This document shows, piece by piece, positions 32,401 through 40,680 of a stretch of DNA of 64,000 nucleotides. Source of the DNA: Pararge aegeria (lineage: Eukaryota; Arthropoda; Insecta; Lepidoptera; Nymphalidae); NCBI RefSeq assembly GCF_905163445.1, contig NC_053202.1, forward strand, positions 6,696,001 to 6,760,000, read 5' to 3'. How positions within the stretch are numbered: the first letter of the stretch is position 1; every line of letters begins with the position of its first letter. The position numbers and the translations under genes are program-made. The notes beneath the pieces are model-generated. The model was not told the DNA's origin. It was given only the letters and a program-made list of their open reading frames with translations, and made no database searches.

Positions 32401-32930
32401 GGGGTCGTTTGGATATTCTACGGCCAGATGTTGCACCACGTGTCCGCAGTAAGCAACTTGTGCAAATTGAGCGCGCTGGTGGCACGCAGCGTGAGGTTCA
32501 GCGTGGAGATAATGTGTTTATTAGAAATTATGGCAGAGATAAAACGAAGTGGGTTGAAGGTCAGGTGAGCGATCAGGTAGGGCCTTCTTCGTTTGAAGTT
32601 AATGTGCCGCATGGCACGGTAAGGAGGCATATTGATCAAATTATTAAACCTGCTAGGGCCTCTAAGCGCTACTCGCTCACATGCACCTCCAAAGACACCA
32701 ATGGTGACATGACGTCAGACTTTGATATTTTACCCGAGCAACCTGTGACGGCACAGAATTCAGAAATAATATCGGGACCGGAGAGGAAGGATCACAGTTC
32801 TGACGTTCAGTCTGTTGTTAAAGATCAGGTAGAGGATGATAAGTACGAACTAGCGTCCACCTCCCCAGTGCCGGTAACGGTAGAGAGAAAATGTTATGGT
32901 GTGAGACCCCTTCGTCATAGATTAAATTAA
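29472..32930 (+). CDS. Nucleocapsid and Pol polyprotein (protease, RT, RNase H, integrase)
   Basis: Uninterrupted 1,152-codon frame; the annotated start is a GTG inside gag, so the real protein begins upstream in the original gag or gag-pol. Domains in order: two zinc knuckles (C20-C23-H27-C32 and C39-C42-H47-C52), aspartic protease with DTGS at 112-115, reverse transcriptase with FLDD at 403-406 and ICGDYKVTINP upstream, RNase H with first aspartate D552 (SVDSSAYG) and RTDHKPL, integrase zinc-binding H771/H774 with C804/C807, integrase catalytic D835, D888 and E924 (exact D-X35-E spacing), and a GPY/F-like module (DQVGPSSFEV). The product copies element RNA to cDNA and integrates it. All catalytic residues I can check are present. 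Translation of this copy is doubtful because gag is broken just upstream. Confidence 0.93.
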   Translation: MHKLDAADSGGPRGARQRHCWRCGRQHPAERCKFRQYTCDLCMAKGHLKNMCKNVSERPSQFTKKKKNQFFLEAETENDDSDFYNIQVDGVADKPYVVQIFIQSVPINFEVDTGSKISAINEHMFKMYFQSCEVFECNLTLRSYTGNVIKPIGFIRVLARYVNCNGEERTARALPLYVIPGGGPPILGRAWLRHLQLNSISIRLNHLGQPNTVDETEQIILNFKQEFSDVFAPGLGTCTKKFSLRLKDDEPLFHKARNLPLALREPVEKEIQRLVSQGTIVRVENSDYGTPIVPVIKKCGSIRICGDYKVTINPKLKREPYPLPRIEELYSILSGGIFFSKIDLAHAYEQVILTEGSRPCTAISTHVGTFQYIRTPYGLSCIQEKFQKMMEEVVRGVPNTVVFLDDICVAGADFKSHLRNLREVFQRLQKVGLRIKFEKCEFFKSGVCYLGHIIDRDGLRPDPKKIRAIAESPRPTDVQQLKALVGLVNYYGKFIPNLSNLLHPLYELFKKNRPWNWSANCEMALKKVKNILLSDKILAHYDPTLPIVLSVDSSAYGVGAVLAHRYPDGSERLICCASRTLNAAEKSYSQLDKEALAIFFGVTKNHQYLYGRSFVIRTDHKPLSYIFGEKLGIPQTAASRLQRYAARLAAYDYTVEWVNSAQNGPADCLSRLPLPQNGNDNSVDAYSYLCFLESAFPVNHKDIAEAVKIDPVLRNVYKYIIFGWPSNTDVVQEKPYFNRKDNLYVDSGCIMYNYRIVIPPKFRQYILNELHEGHLGVVKMKNTARSYVYWPGLDGDVEQICKSCAACQQQRGAPPHAPLTPWEFPARPWQRLHADFGEYNGKHYLIIVDAYSKWIEVFQLNSTAAKFVISKFREIFARFGLPLQVVTDRGPPFGSHEIKEYFNRNGIIHNITSPYRPKGNGAAENAVKTVKRCIKKACFEGVEIDAAINKMLFNYRNCEQATTGVAPAVALIGRRLRGRLDILRPDVAPRVRSKQLVQIERAGGTQREVQRGDNVFIRNYGRDKTKWVEGQVSDQVGPSSFEVNVPHGTVRRHIDQIIKPARASKRYSLTCTSKDTNGDMTSDFDILPEQPVTAQNSEIISGPERKDHSSDVQSVVKDQVEDDKYELASTSPVPVTVERKCYGVRPLRHRLN

Positions 32931-32995
32931 GTTCATATTTATCTCTTTATATTAATATTATTTTTTGTATTACAAAAACACCATTGTAATTAAGT

Positions 32996-33002
32996 AAGGA
33001 GG
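32996..33002 (+). promoter_or_regulatory. Polypurine tract
   Basis: AAGGAGG directly before the 3' LTR, the expected primer for plus-strand DNA synthesis. It is short but correctly placed. Confidence 0.7.
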
Positions 33003-33103
33003 TGTTGGGTAGTTCCATAAGTAATTATGTATGTACCTACATTTGGTCTCATATTAAATCAGTCTGTTATCCACTGCCTGGTTTTATTGCGTCATACGTA
33101 ACT
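33003..33103 (+). repeat. 3' LTR
   Basis: Identical to the 5' LTR over all 101 bp and followed by the AATAT target repeat (33104-33108). Confidence 0.93.
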
Positions 33104-33200
33104 AATATAACTACCATTATTTAGCCCTTTATCATTTAAGACTGCATTATCACTTACCAGTAGGTGAGATTGCAGTTAAGCAGTCAACACAAAATATTTA
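33104..33200 (+). repeat. SINE-B, right part (split by gypsy element)
   Basis: AATATAACTACCATTATTTAGCCC, then AAGACTGCATTATCACTTACC and GGTGAGATTGCAGTTAAG. The intact SINE-B at 55.5 kb has TTTAATATAACTGCCATA, so the site before insertion was ordinary SINE-B sequence. Confidence 0.88.
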
Positions 33201-33261
33201 ACTCGCATTCAGCTAGTTACGCTGTGTAGTTGCCAACCGGTCTATAAACCCTTAACCTTTA

Positions 33262-33690
33262 TTAGCATATTAAACGATACTGCTGCATAGGTTTTCTCTC
33301 TCATAGAAAATAAGGTTTTAGTGCAAATACCCACCAGACTGTTCCAATGCTGATAGGCGGATTACAACGATTTTTATCACAGGTAAGTCCAAGTAACCGG
33401 TGCTCTCCGAGGCATGGCAGTGGAACAGCCAATTCGATAGATTTTAAAAAGAAAACCCCAATACCAAACATTTCGTGGCTTTTTCATTTTAAAAACAAAT
33501 TTTGCATGCAAAGGTTGTCTGTAAGAGATTTCTTGAAGCCATTAGGCTGCTTTTGCACACCTAGATATTTTTCTTTTACCTTTCGCGCTCAGAAAAGCGT
33601 TTCTTCTTCCTCTTCTTGGCCCGACCTGGGAATCAAACGTAGCACCTCGTAGTCCGTAGTGGTACATGCGAACCACTCGGTCAACTACAC
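33262..33690 (-). repeat. SINE-D copy
   Basis: Minus strand: tRNA-like head GACCGAGTGGTTCGCATG and TTTGATTCCCAGGTCGGGCC, body with TGCCTCGGAGAGCACCGG, and 3' part with AACAGTCTGGTGGGTATTTG. The middle (about 33490-33600) carries extra or diverged sequence. Overlapping frames are not genes. Confidence 0.65.
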
Positions 33691-33756
33691 TTTGTTGTAG
33701 ATACAACCGTGAGCACCCGTTAGCAACTGTATCAAAAGTAACTAAATAAAATATAA

Positions 33757-33965
33757 TAAATAAATATACTACAACAATACACGCATCGCAATCTGGTCCC
33801 AAAGTAAGCGTTAAAGCTTGTGTTATGGGTACTAAGATGACTGATGAATATTTTTATGAAAAATATTCATGTTCATCACACAAACATTTTCCAGTTGCGG
33901 GAATCAAACTCACAGCTTTGGATTCAGACAGCAGGGTCACTGCCCGCTGCGCCGATCGGTCGTTA
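33757..33965 (-). repeat. SINE-A copy with internal deletion
   Basis: Plus strand: ATAAATAAATATACTAC, CATCGCAATCTGGTCCCAAAG, GCTTGTGTTATGGGTACTAAG, CAAACATTTTCCAGTTGCGG, CTGCGCCGATCGGTCG. About 60 bp of the middle are deleted between two copies of the short motif AATATTCAT, a likely slippage or recombination deletion. Confidence 0.9.
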
Positions 33966-34283
33966 AATACTGAAGAGGGATCTCTTTGAAAATGTGAAAA
34001 TCATTAAGTTTTATGTAGTAAGTACTCAACACTCATTAAGTTACCGGAGTTCGCTATAATTTGATTGTAATTACCTTTGTGAAAGTTTTGCATTAATTTC
34101 CTTGAGACACCGTTTGAATACAAGATATTTTGATAATGGGTAATATACTATAATAGTCGTTAATACGTTTTAGATTTTATTTAGTTTTACATAGTTTATT
34201 TTAGGTAATATTTATAATATTAAAGCAAATAATTAATATAATTAAAAAAGCTATAATAATGTTTTTCTTCTTCTTTCTCTGGG

Positions 34284-34343
34284 CTTGTCTCCGTACTTGG
34301 TCGGCCGGAAACTTCCGTACCGCCGACCAAGTACGGAGACAAG
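34284..34343 (-). repeat. Perfect 22-bp hairpin 1
   Basis: Arms 34284-34305 and 34322-34343 are perfect reverse complements (key sequence GTCTCCGTACTTGGTCGG). The 16-base loop contains a smaller inverted motif CGGAA...TTCCG. It lies 61 bp beyond the stop codon of a LINE C-terminal frame on the minus strand, so it may belong to that element's 3' UTR. Confidence 0.9.
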
Positions 34344-34344
34344 T

Positions 34345-34393
34345 AGCCGTACCAGTGGCACTACGTACAACACGTAGTGCCACTGGTACGGCT
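34345..34393 (-). repeat. Perfect 22-bp hairpin 2
   Basis: Arms 34345-34366 and 34372-34393 are perfect reverse complements (key sequence CCGTACCAGTGGCACTACG) with a 5-base loop ACAAC. One base separates it from hairpin 1, and the arm sequences of the two hairpins are unrelated. Confidence 0.9.
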
Positions 34394-34403
34394 CCGCGCT
34401 GGG

Positions 34404-34610
34404 TCACTCCAGCCAGCTGAGCTCACTCCAGAAGCTAAGCAGGCCGTCCAGGTCAGTGAGTGATGCTGGGGAACCAAGGTATGCTGCGCGTTGCTCTGCT
34501 ACTTCTCTACATCGGAGCAATACGTGAGTCGGTGTTTCATCTGCCTCCATGCACGCTCTGCACTGAGGAGAGAGGATGTTATTTAGTATTAGGTTTTCCA
34601 TGAGGTCCAT
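34404..34610 (-). pseudogene. LINE C-terminal zinc-finger tail fragment
   Basis: The last 68 codons of a minus-strand frame include CRACMEADETPTHVLLRC (C-X2-C-X8-H-X4-C), followed by AEQRAAYLGSPASLTDL and a stop. This Cys-His motif with a following 'R...LG' segment is the usual C-terminal end of R1/LOA/Jockey-type LINE ORF2 proteins. Upstream RT and RNase H regions are absent. Its 3' side carries the two perfect hairpins and then an A-rich stretch on the minus strand. Confidence 0.65.
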
Positions 34611-35277
34611 TTGAGGGTCGATTTTTATCGTGTTTTAGTTTTTGTGCACTATTTTTGGTCTAGAGAAAAAATCGGCCTTTGCTAGTTTTATTCCGGAATG
34701 ATCTATATGTGTAATTTAAAAAAAAATTACTGACGTCCATGGATATCGTGCGTTATCTGTGGCCACGCGGGTGGTAGCATTGGTTTTTCTCGATGTAGAG
34801 AAACGGGTGGTACGACTGCTGTAAAAATGGCGGCGAGGCGGTACATTGTGCGTACCCCACGCAAAAATGTTGGAAGCGTATTGTGAAAAATAAGTGTTCA
34901 GTTGTGGTTATGTACCGTTAGAGGAACGAAAGCAAGAGAAGTGCATCCATACCTTCAGCTTCAGCTCCAAAAATTAATTAAAATGTTATTACAGAGTATG
35001 TCTGCAATAAAAATTATATTATGTTGCACGCCTCATAAGCAAAGCGTTTAGGTGGATATTACTGTCAGTTTAAGCTGGTCAGGTTACGATGATTCTCTTC
35101 TTTACTGCTTGAAGGTTGAGAAAAATCACTATTTTTAACACTTATGATATTTTTAAATATCTTTTTATTATTTAAACGAATTAAAAAATTGTTTAAAAAA
35201 GTTCTGTCTTGGACGTCCGTGTGTCTGTCCCATATCTTGTGGTTACGATAACGAGCGAAATATTTCACTTATCGAGT
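34611..35277. other. Unannotated region
   Basis: Around 34735-34880 there is a GC-richer stretch (GTGGCCACGCGGGTGGTAGC, AAAATGGCGGCGAGGCGG) that could be part of an old element. No protein motif and no gene. Confidence 0.35.
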
Positions 35278-35580
35278 TGTTTTTTTTATAGGCTTCAGTA
35301 TTTTGAGGAATAGAAGCCTATTACGCTTCTTAGATTTTTACGGTTCCGTCTCGTAAAGGGTAAAACGTTACCCTGTTGCTAAGACTCCGCTTTCAGTCCG
35401 TCTAGATGTCTGCCTGCCTGCCACAAGGCCGGTACTCATGAATCGATATAGTTATACAGTTAAATTTTCACGGATGATTTATTTCTGTTGTCGGGATTCA
35501 GCAACAACTAAAAAAACGGAATTAAATTAATATCTCCGGGGTCTCCGTTGTTAAAGAGCTGTTCCCCGTGTGGTTAACTG
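35278..35580 (+). repeat. Dispersed lepidopteran repeat fragment
   Basis: TTTTTACGGTTCCGTCTCG, GTTACCCTGTTGCTAAGACTCCG, TCAGTCCGTCTAGATGTCTG and AATTTTCACGGATGATTTATTTCTG resemble a widespread lepidopteran non-coding repeat (the 'TACGGAACCCT' type). I recall it only from general familiarity and there is a single copy here. Confidence 0.4.
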
Positions 35581-35588
35581 CGTTTATT

Positions 35589-35741
35589 AAAATATATTTT
35601 ATTTAAAAAAAAGCGTGGGGTGCTTTATAAGATATTATCAAAATAATAATCACTCTACTCATATCTGTCAATAAAATATTTATAACTATTGACACCCATG
35701 CACCCCACGCTTTTTTTACAATAAAATATATTTTTTTTAAT
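35589..35741. repeat. Palindromic element, about 153 bp
   Basis: The left arm (AATATATTTTATTT, A-run, GCGTGGGGTGC, about 35590-35622) is inverted on the right (GCACCCCACGC, T-run, ACAATAAAATATATT). The arms are about 33 bp and differ only in the A/T-run. The centre is 85-90 bp of AT-rich DNA. It could be a small MITE. AAAAAAAAGCGTG recurs at about 35838. Confidence 0.7.
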
Positions 35742-36105
35742 CACACTATTATTAATTTATATTTATTGAAATTTTTAACACTATTCTTAATTTAAATTTA
35801 TTAAAATTTATTTTCTATTTTTTAGTTCGTTTTTCTAAAAAAAAGCGTGTTTTTTTAGTTTTTTTTAAACTATTAATTTTGGACACAATGAACTGCATAC
35901 AATAATGGCTGAATGAGGATTCTGTATGTTCTTAATTCAATGGTTGGAAGGTCTCGATCCCGATGTACTAATATTTATATTTACCACTGTTTTTATTTTC
36001 TGTGGAAATCGAAAAATATATTTATATCGCTATCTTTTTAACACAAAACAATAAAAGTATCGAATATGTTAGGCGGGCATCTGAATAACTTAGTTTTTAT
36101 TACGG

Positions 36106-36146
36106 CGCGCGGCGTTCAGCTCGGCACGCGGCGTTCAGCTCGGCAA
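36106..36146. repeat. Two-copy 19-bp tandem repeat, GC-rich
   Basis: CGCGGCGTTCAGCTCGGCA occurs twice in direct succession in a locally GC-rich patch. The preceding 35742-36105 holds no gene. At 35891-35925 it shares about 30 bp (AATGGCTGAATGAGGATT) with the reverse strand of 54062-54095. Confidence 0.8.
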
Positions 36147-36193
36147 GCGCGTAAATGACAATATTCTTTTTTTAAAATTCATGCACATAAGAG

Positions 36194-36612
36194 TATGGAG
36201 GGTAGAGGTAAGGAGAGTCATCTTATATGGGAGAAAAGTTGAAAAAGTGTCCAGTTGTATGCGCTAAATAACAGTTCAAAAATCCTCCACAATGGCGCTG
36301 GTGGATGCACAGGGTATGGTATGAATGTAGCAATCGTAGATGAATTGAAGTATGCCGAGTTAAAAAATTTAATGTCATTATCGACTAAAGTAGTTAATTA
36401 TTGAGAATTTCAACAACTTACGTTGTACAAAATATTGTGGTAAATATAACCTTACTTCCTTGTTTATTTTTCAAGCCTACACTAACAATATTTATATTTG
36501 GCGCTTCTTTTAAGAGTTACCTTGATGCAAATGTGGCGCCATCCTAATTTAATACATTTTGACGACACTTTTTCATATACACAGATGATCCTCCTTACCT
36601 CTACCCTCCATA
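36194..36612. mobile_element. MITE, 419 bp, with 8-bp target duplication
   Basis: Terminal inverted repeats of about 28 bp: TATGGAGGGTAGAGGTAAGG at the left and its complement CCTTACCTCTACCCTCCATA at the right. Perfect 8-bp direct repeats CATAAGAG flank it (36186-36193 and 36613-36620). An 8-bp duplication is typical of hAT (also P and Merlin) transposons. No transposase is encoded. GACACTTTTTC also recurs in inverted form just inside the ends. Confidence 0.85.
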
Positions 36613-37295
36613 CATAAGAGCAGTAAGAAATTGGCTGTCTATGTGAAACTCTTTGCGCAGAAGGATCGAAAAAAAAACCAAAGGAGTGTTATAATGAAAT
36701 TTAGTACAACATATAATGGTTATCATGACATAGGGTTTTTTAATAAGTTAACTGTTTCAGAATCTTCTATAGAGGATTTAATGCAATAAAAATTAAAATA
36801 TATTTTATCTACTCCCATGAGTAGATAAAATATATTTAATGTTCTGTACCTATAACCCAATTGTACAACTTACGATTATATTTAGGGTGTCGTTTTATAT
36901 TGTTGTTGTATGAGTTTCTTGGTGATTCTTGATTTACACAAATCGGCCAAGAAACCTAGGAAAAAATAAATAAAAGAAACATACACTGAATAGAAAACCA
37001 CCTAGCATAACATAATACCTAGCGCACGCTAAGAACTACATTGTCCGGTGAATAAAGATCCACAGAGATTTTTCTTCTCGTGTTTATTGTCTTGGTGAGA
37101 AATACAGTTGTACTCCGGTTTTAACAATTGCTATCTTTTGTCATTGTCATGAGCAGTTCATGTTTTGTGAACGATAGGGAGTGAATACTGCAAACAACAT
37201 CACATGGTTTTTGTGCAATACATGCGTGAAAACAAAACGGCTAGAGGAATGTAAGTAAATCAATATGTAAATAAAAAATATATATGTATTTATTT
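36613..37295. other. Unannotated region with one perfect hairpin
   Basis: Holds the hairpin at 36796-36837 (listed separately) and otherwise no gene or repeat recognised. Confidence 0.4.
36796..36837. repeat. Perfect 19-bp hairpin, 4-base loop
   Basis: AAATATATTTTATCTACTC (36796-36814) and its exact complement (36819-36837) are separated by CCAT. Such a tight perfect palindrome usually reflects a fold-back replication event or the tip of a palindromic MITE. Confidence 0.85.
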
Positions 37296-37730
37296 ATTTA
37301 AACTCTTTATTTGTACACCACTACACAGTTAGGAAAATGAAGAGAGAAACACAAAGACAGTAGGATACAAAAGGCAGCTTATCGCTTTAAAGCGATCTCT
37401 GCCAGGTAACCTTAGGATTAGGACAACAAGAGCGAGAACAAATCGGTGGTGCAAAATTATTGTAAACCTATATTCAAATAACTATATACATACGTATACA
37501 TAAACAAAAAGTAGAAGTAAAATATACATATATATAAAAAAAAAGTATATGAAATAAATATAAAAATAATAAACCAATATTATTATGATAAGCTTTATTA
37601 ATAAATAGATGGAAAAAAAACCAGTCTTCTTATTGCGTAAGATACTAAGAATTAACGTTTTTAAACATATAAAGCGATTTTGCCTGTTCCACACTTCGAT
37701 AGCTTGCAAATAATAAAGTATAAAATCAAC
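37296..37730 (-). pseudogene. LINE-G 3' fragment
   Basis: Minus strand: degraded C-terminal codons (GTGTGGAACAGGCAAAATCGC), then 3' UTR with GAGATCGCTTTAAAGCGATAAGC and CTAACTGTGTAGTGGTGTAC. This matches 2341-2930 in the same orientation and 61.0-61.25 kb in the opposite one. The hairpin stem here is GATCGCTTTAAAGCGAT, a perfect palindrome. Confidence 0.65.
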
Positions 37731-37738
37731 TTCTCATC

Positions 37739-37872
37739 AGTGGCGTGCGCTTTATACAGAAGCACTGCCTACTCTAAAAATTTATATAACTCGTAAAGTA
37801 GAAGGTTTTCCATTTCCTGCGAATTTTTTGAATTATACCTAGCCTGGTCTAAAACATTGTGCACGCCACTGT
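37739..37872. mobile_element. Small MITE, CAGTGGCGTGC ends
   Basis: Begins CAGTGGCGTGCGC and ends GTGCACGCCACTG: 11 of 13 terminal bases are inverted repeats. It has no coding capacity and no clear target duplication. The ends resemble those of the element at 54958-55166. Confidence 0.65.
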
Positions 37873-38142
37873 TTTTCAATAATTTTAAATTAATCAGCCA
37901 CTTAGTTTTCTATATCTCTATAGAGTTATAGTCAGTATAGTCTTATATTTTCAATAAAGTTAATTTATTTATTTATTTCAAACAAACACATAAAAATTAA
38001 TCCAAAGAATACAGATAAAGTCTGTGATTTCCACACTAGGATTCCCTGTGTCGTGGAAATCTAATAATAAAACAAAAAAAATCAAAAACATAAAAAAAAA
38101 AACAGCTTAGCATACAAATTCTGTTGGAGCAATAATGACACA

Positions 38143-38571
38143 AAAAAAATGGTTGTCTGTAAAGTCGGCTTACTAACGATAGTTGAACGTGACAACGTCG
38201 TAAGAAAATACTGATGGAATGGTTGCATTTTTCAAAAGGAAATTTTAATTTTATTTGTTTGATAGATATTATCGTTGCTATAAACAATTGACACCTCATT
38301 CACTTTTCACTGCACTTCATCCTTGCTGAAAACATGTAAATATATTATTGTATAGAAGCTGTCCACGCGGACGCATCGCTCACTCAAGTAGGAGAGAGAC
38401 AGATGTCGAACGCGGAGGCCTACTGTGCCTCTTTGTCGCTCGTTCCGCGCTCTCGCTTGCACTTCAAGCCTTGAATGGAACGCCTCAGAGCGAGGTAACG
38501 CCGCATACTTCATGTTTTTTCGTGCCTGCAGCCGGCTCCATCGAATTATAAGACGTTGTCACGTCAAAAAT
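38143..38571 (-). mobile_element. About 425-bp element with ACGTGACAACGTC ends, copy B
   Basis: Inverted partner of 24396-24820. It includes GGTTGTCTGTAAAGTCGGC, TGAACGTGACAACGTCG, CTGTCCACGCGGACGCATCG, GCTCCATCGAATTATAAGACG and GTTGTCACGTCAAAAA. About 90% identical, 13.3 kb from copy A. Several frames overlap but none looks like a transposase. Confidence 0.6.
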
Positions 38572-38579
38572 TGTTCTTT

Positions 38580-38680
38580 AGTGTGTGTAATGTGTGTGCG
38601 TGTGTATGATTGTGTTGATGTGTGTGTATAACTGTGTTTGGGTGTCCATGCGTGTGTCTCTCTGTGTGTTTATTGTATGT
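38580..38680. repeat. GT-rich low-complexity DNA
   Basis: Degenerate (GT)n with TGTGTGCGTG motifs directly after the transposon copy. The overlapping small frames (38425-38791) are artefacts of it. Confidence 0.8.
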
Positions 38681-38791
38681 TATATTTATTGTAATATTGT
38701 AAGCATTTTTAGGAGTTATCAATTATTAGTAGTATTAAAAGACAACTCTAAGGCATGTACATTATCCCGTGATGGTTTTCTTCATCGTTAA

Positions 38792-38826
38792 AGAGTTATG
38801 TGCGTGAGTTGTTACGCACATAACTC
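38792..38826. repeat. Hairpin, SINE-C-like
   Basis: GAGTTATGTGCGT and ACGCACATAACTC form 13-bp arms around a short loop. AACTCCGAAAAATTAGAG after it resembles the part of SINE-C just past its head, reversed. Confidence 0.6.
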
Positions 38827-39744
38827 CGAAAAATTAGAGCTGAGCGCCCAAGATTAAACTCTTTCAGCCTAAAAGGGAGACCGAAGCCCTGATTTCCAGC
38901 AGCTTTGTCGATAAGAAATCTATCTATTGTATAGAGTTGATAATAAACGGGTCGTGATACGGGCAAAGACAACACCATAAGTAGACAAGGCCATATTGAA
39001 GATAAAATTTCTGATGCTTATAAGGTTGCTTTTACGATACACGTTGTATTTATTACGGTGTATTTGCACGTTGGGGTAAATTAAGCATTCATCACACGTG
39101 CTGGAAACAAGGACTAAAGTAATACTCGGGCAGTGTAGACATGCGTTTTCAAAAATAATTTCACAAATATAGTATGTAGAACTAAAAAGTTATTTATATC
39201 ACAATAATTGAAATTTCTTTACGATTGATAAATTCTTTACTTTAGAGTTTTAGACTATATAGTTAGGTTAGATTAGGTTAGGGGGAATCTACAGGGCACA
39301 GCTAGTTTTTGACAAATTGAAATTTATTTATATATTAATGGAAATTTTAGCCCTATTTTCTTGGATGAGAAACCTCTTATGTAATGTATTTGATACTTAT
39401 AATTTCCAGCTTTAAATATGGAGATAGAACATTAGCAATAAATGCAAATTTACCCTAGTTAACTTTAAGACTTCGCGTCGCTCGGTCAATACCAGAAGCG
39501 TAAGTCTGCGTTCCCCCAAACATACTCGTAAATCTCCATTAGCATTAGACAGGGAAGTGATGGCATGCTTTAAATTAAACACTTTATTGACTTTGATCGA
39601 GATATGAACGAGACTTTGGATGTGACGATATTTAATAACGCCATTATAGGCGACATGAACGAAAAATTTAAACGGGTTTGACTAAGGATACCTCATATAT
39701 TATGAAGCCGATATTTCATAAGTTAGGTATTTTAGACCTCTATT
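38827..39744. other. Unannotated region
   Basis: No gene or repeat recognised. Confidence 0.4.
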
Positions 39745-39925
39745 TTAAATATTAAAAACTAGGTGCAGTGTTCTCGCTCGCATTTAACTGAAGGAGTAGG
39801 TATTAAACCTTATGTGCCTGTTATTACACTGGCAACTAAGCCCTTCAGACACCAGCCTGAACCATCAACCAGTGTTGTGTACCAACAACAATGCTGTTTG
39901 GCAACAGTAATAGGTATAGCGGTAT
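39745..39925. repeat. Dispersed repeat fragment
   Basis: GTGCCTGTTATTACACTGGC, CCTTCAGACACCAGCCTGAACC and TGCTGTTTGGCAACAG recur in related form at 43.8 kb (GTGATTACATCGGCATCCACG, CAGACCGGAACAC) and weakly at 23.27 kb. It is probably a LINE 3' region; no protein motif. The 67-codon frame here is not a gene. Confidence 0.45.
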
Positions 39926-39934
39926 CACGAAATT

Positions 39935-40150
39935 ACTACTCCAAATTCAAATTCATAAATTCATAAATTCAAATTCAAAATTAATTTATTTTAAGTAGGC
40001 CTAATATAAGCACTTTTGAAACGTCAAGTCTGTCTGTTTGTAGTGGCTCTACCACCGGTTCGGAAGGCAGATTCTACCGAGAAGAAGCCGGCAAAAAACT
40101 CAGCAGTTCCTCTTTTCCAACATCAAAAATTTACATTTTACATTTTAACA
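39935..40150 (-). repeat. LINE 3' end fragment
   Basis: Plus strand begins with AAATTCAAATTCAAAATTAA (poly-A-like end, reversed) then GTAGGCCTAATATAAGCAC, TACCACCGGTTCGGAAGGC, ACCGAGAAGAAGCCGGC and AACTCAGCAGTTCCTC. It resembles a common lepidopteran LINE 3' UTR. Confidence 0.55.
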
Positions 40151-40299
40151 TTCATTTTTCTATCTTGTGAGAGATAAAAGCGCAGCCGGATGCTTCCAAG
40201 CAACCTTCAAAAGTTACACTGGTATAACTTGATTGTGATACTAGTGTAACTTTCAACCGGTCACATTGAAAATGTTACTGCACCCTTAGAAGTCTATTT

Positions 40300-40680
40300 T
40301 CAATTGAGTTCAAAGGGTACCTGACACTTGCTAGTTGAGGTCTACGGAAGCAGCATTTCTCGGTGCGTAATTGTCTAAGCAGCTTTCGCTGATGCGTCTT
40401 TATAATTTCTTGTGCTTTTTTGTTTTATTGATGCTTGTCCAGTCTATTTTTAAACTGATTCAGTGATACTGTAGTCGCTACATCTTCAGGCAAGGCATTC
40501 CACATTTGTACATTTGTATAACTCGAACTACAGCCCTTTCTGTTTCTCAGAGAAAAGGGTTGCTAAGGATGATGCCGTAAGTTTTTAAATTCGTTGATCT
40601 TTGTTGCTAGCACCGGTTGCTTTACGAATCTCCTCACTTCTAAGGCATAGAGCATTCTCAAACCATAAATCACTCCATGC
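40300..40680 (-). pseudogene. CR1-like LINE C-terminal fragment
   Basis: Minus strand reads WNALPEDVATTVSLNQFKNR, then LDKHQ and a 3' segment ACGCATCAGCGAAAGCTGCTTAG. Both segments are nearly identical to the end of the CR1-like LINE at 57.35-57.49 kb. Upstream the reading frame is broken. Confidence 0.75.

Larger units (their letters stand above)
29014..33103 (+). mobile_element. Ty3/gypsy LTR retrotransposon, mag-like
   Basis: A 4,090-bp element with two identical 101-bp LTRs (29014-29114 and 33003-33103), a primer-binding site, a gag remnant, a complete pol and a polypurine tract. The 5-bp target duplication AATAT occupies 29009-29013 and 33104-33108. The domain order protease-RT-RNase H-integrase is that of Ty3/gypsy. 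Very short LTRs and a PBS matching tRNA-Ser fit the mag lineage first described in Bombyx (inference). There is no envelope gene. LTR identity means a recent insertion, yet gag is damaged. Confidence 0.95.

Noticed and set aside
29289..32639. Minus-strand open frames inside the gypsy element
   Set aside because: They overlap the well-supported Pol frame and have no domain of their own.
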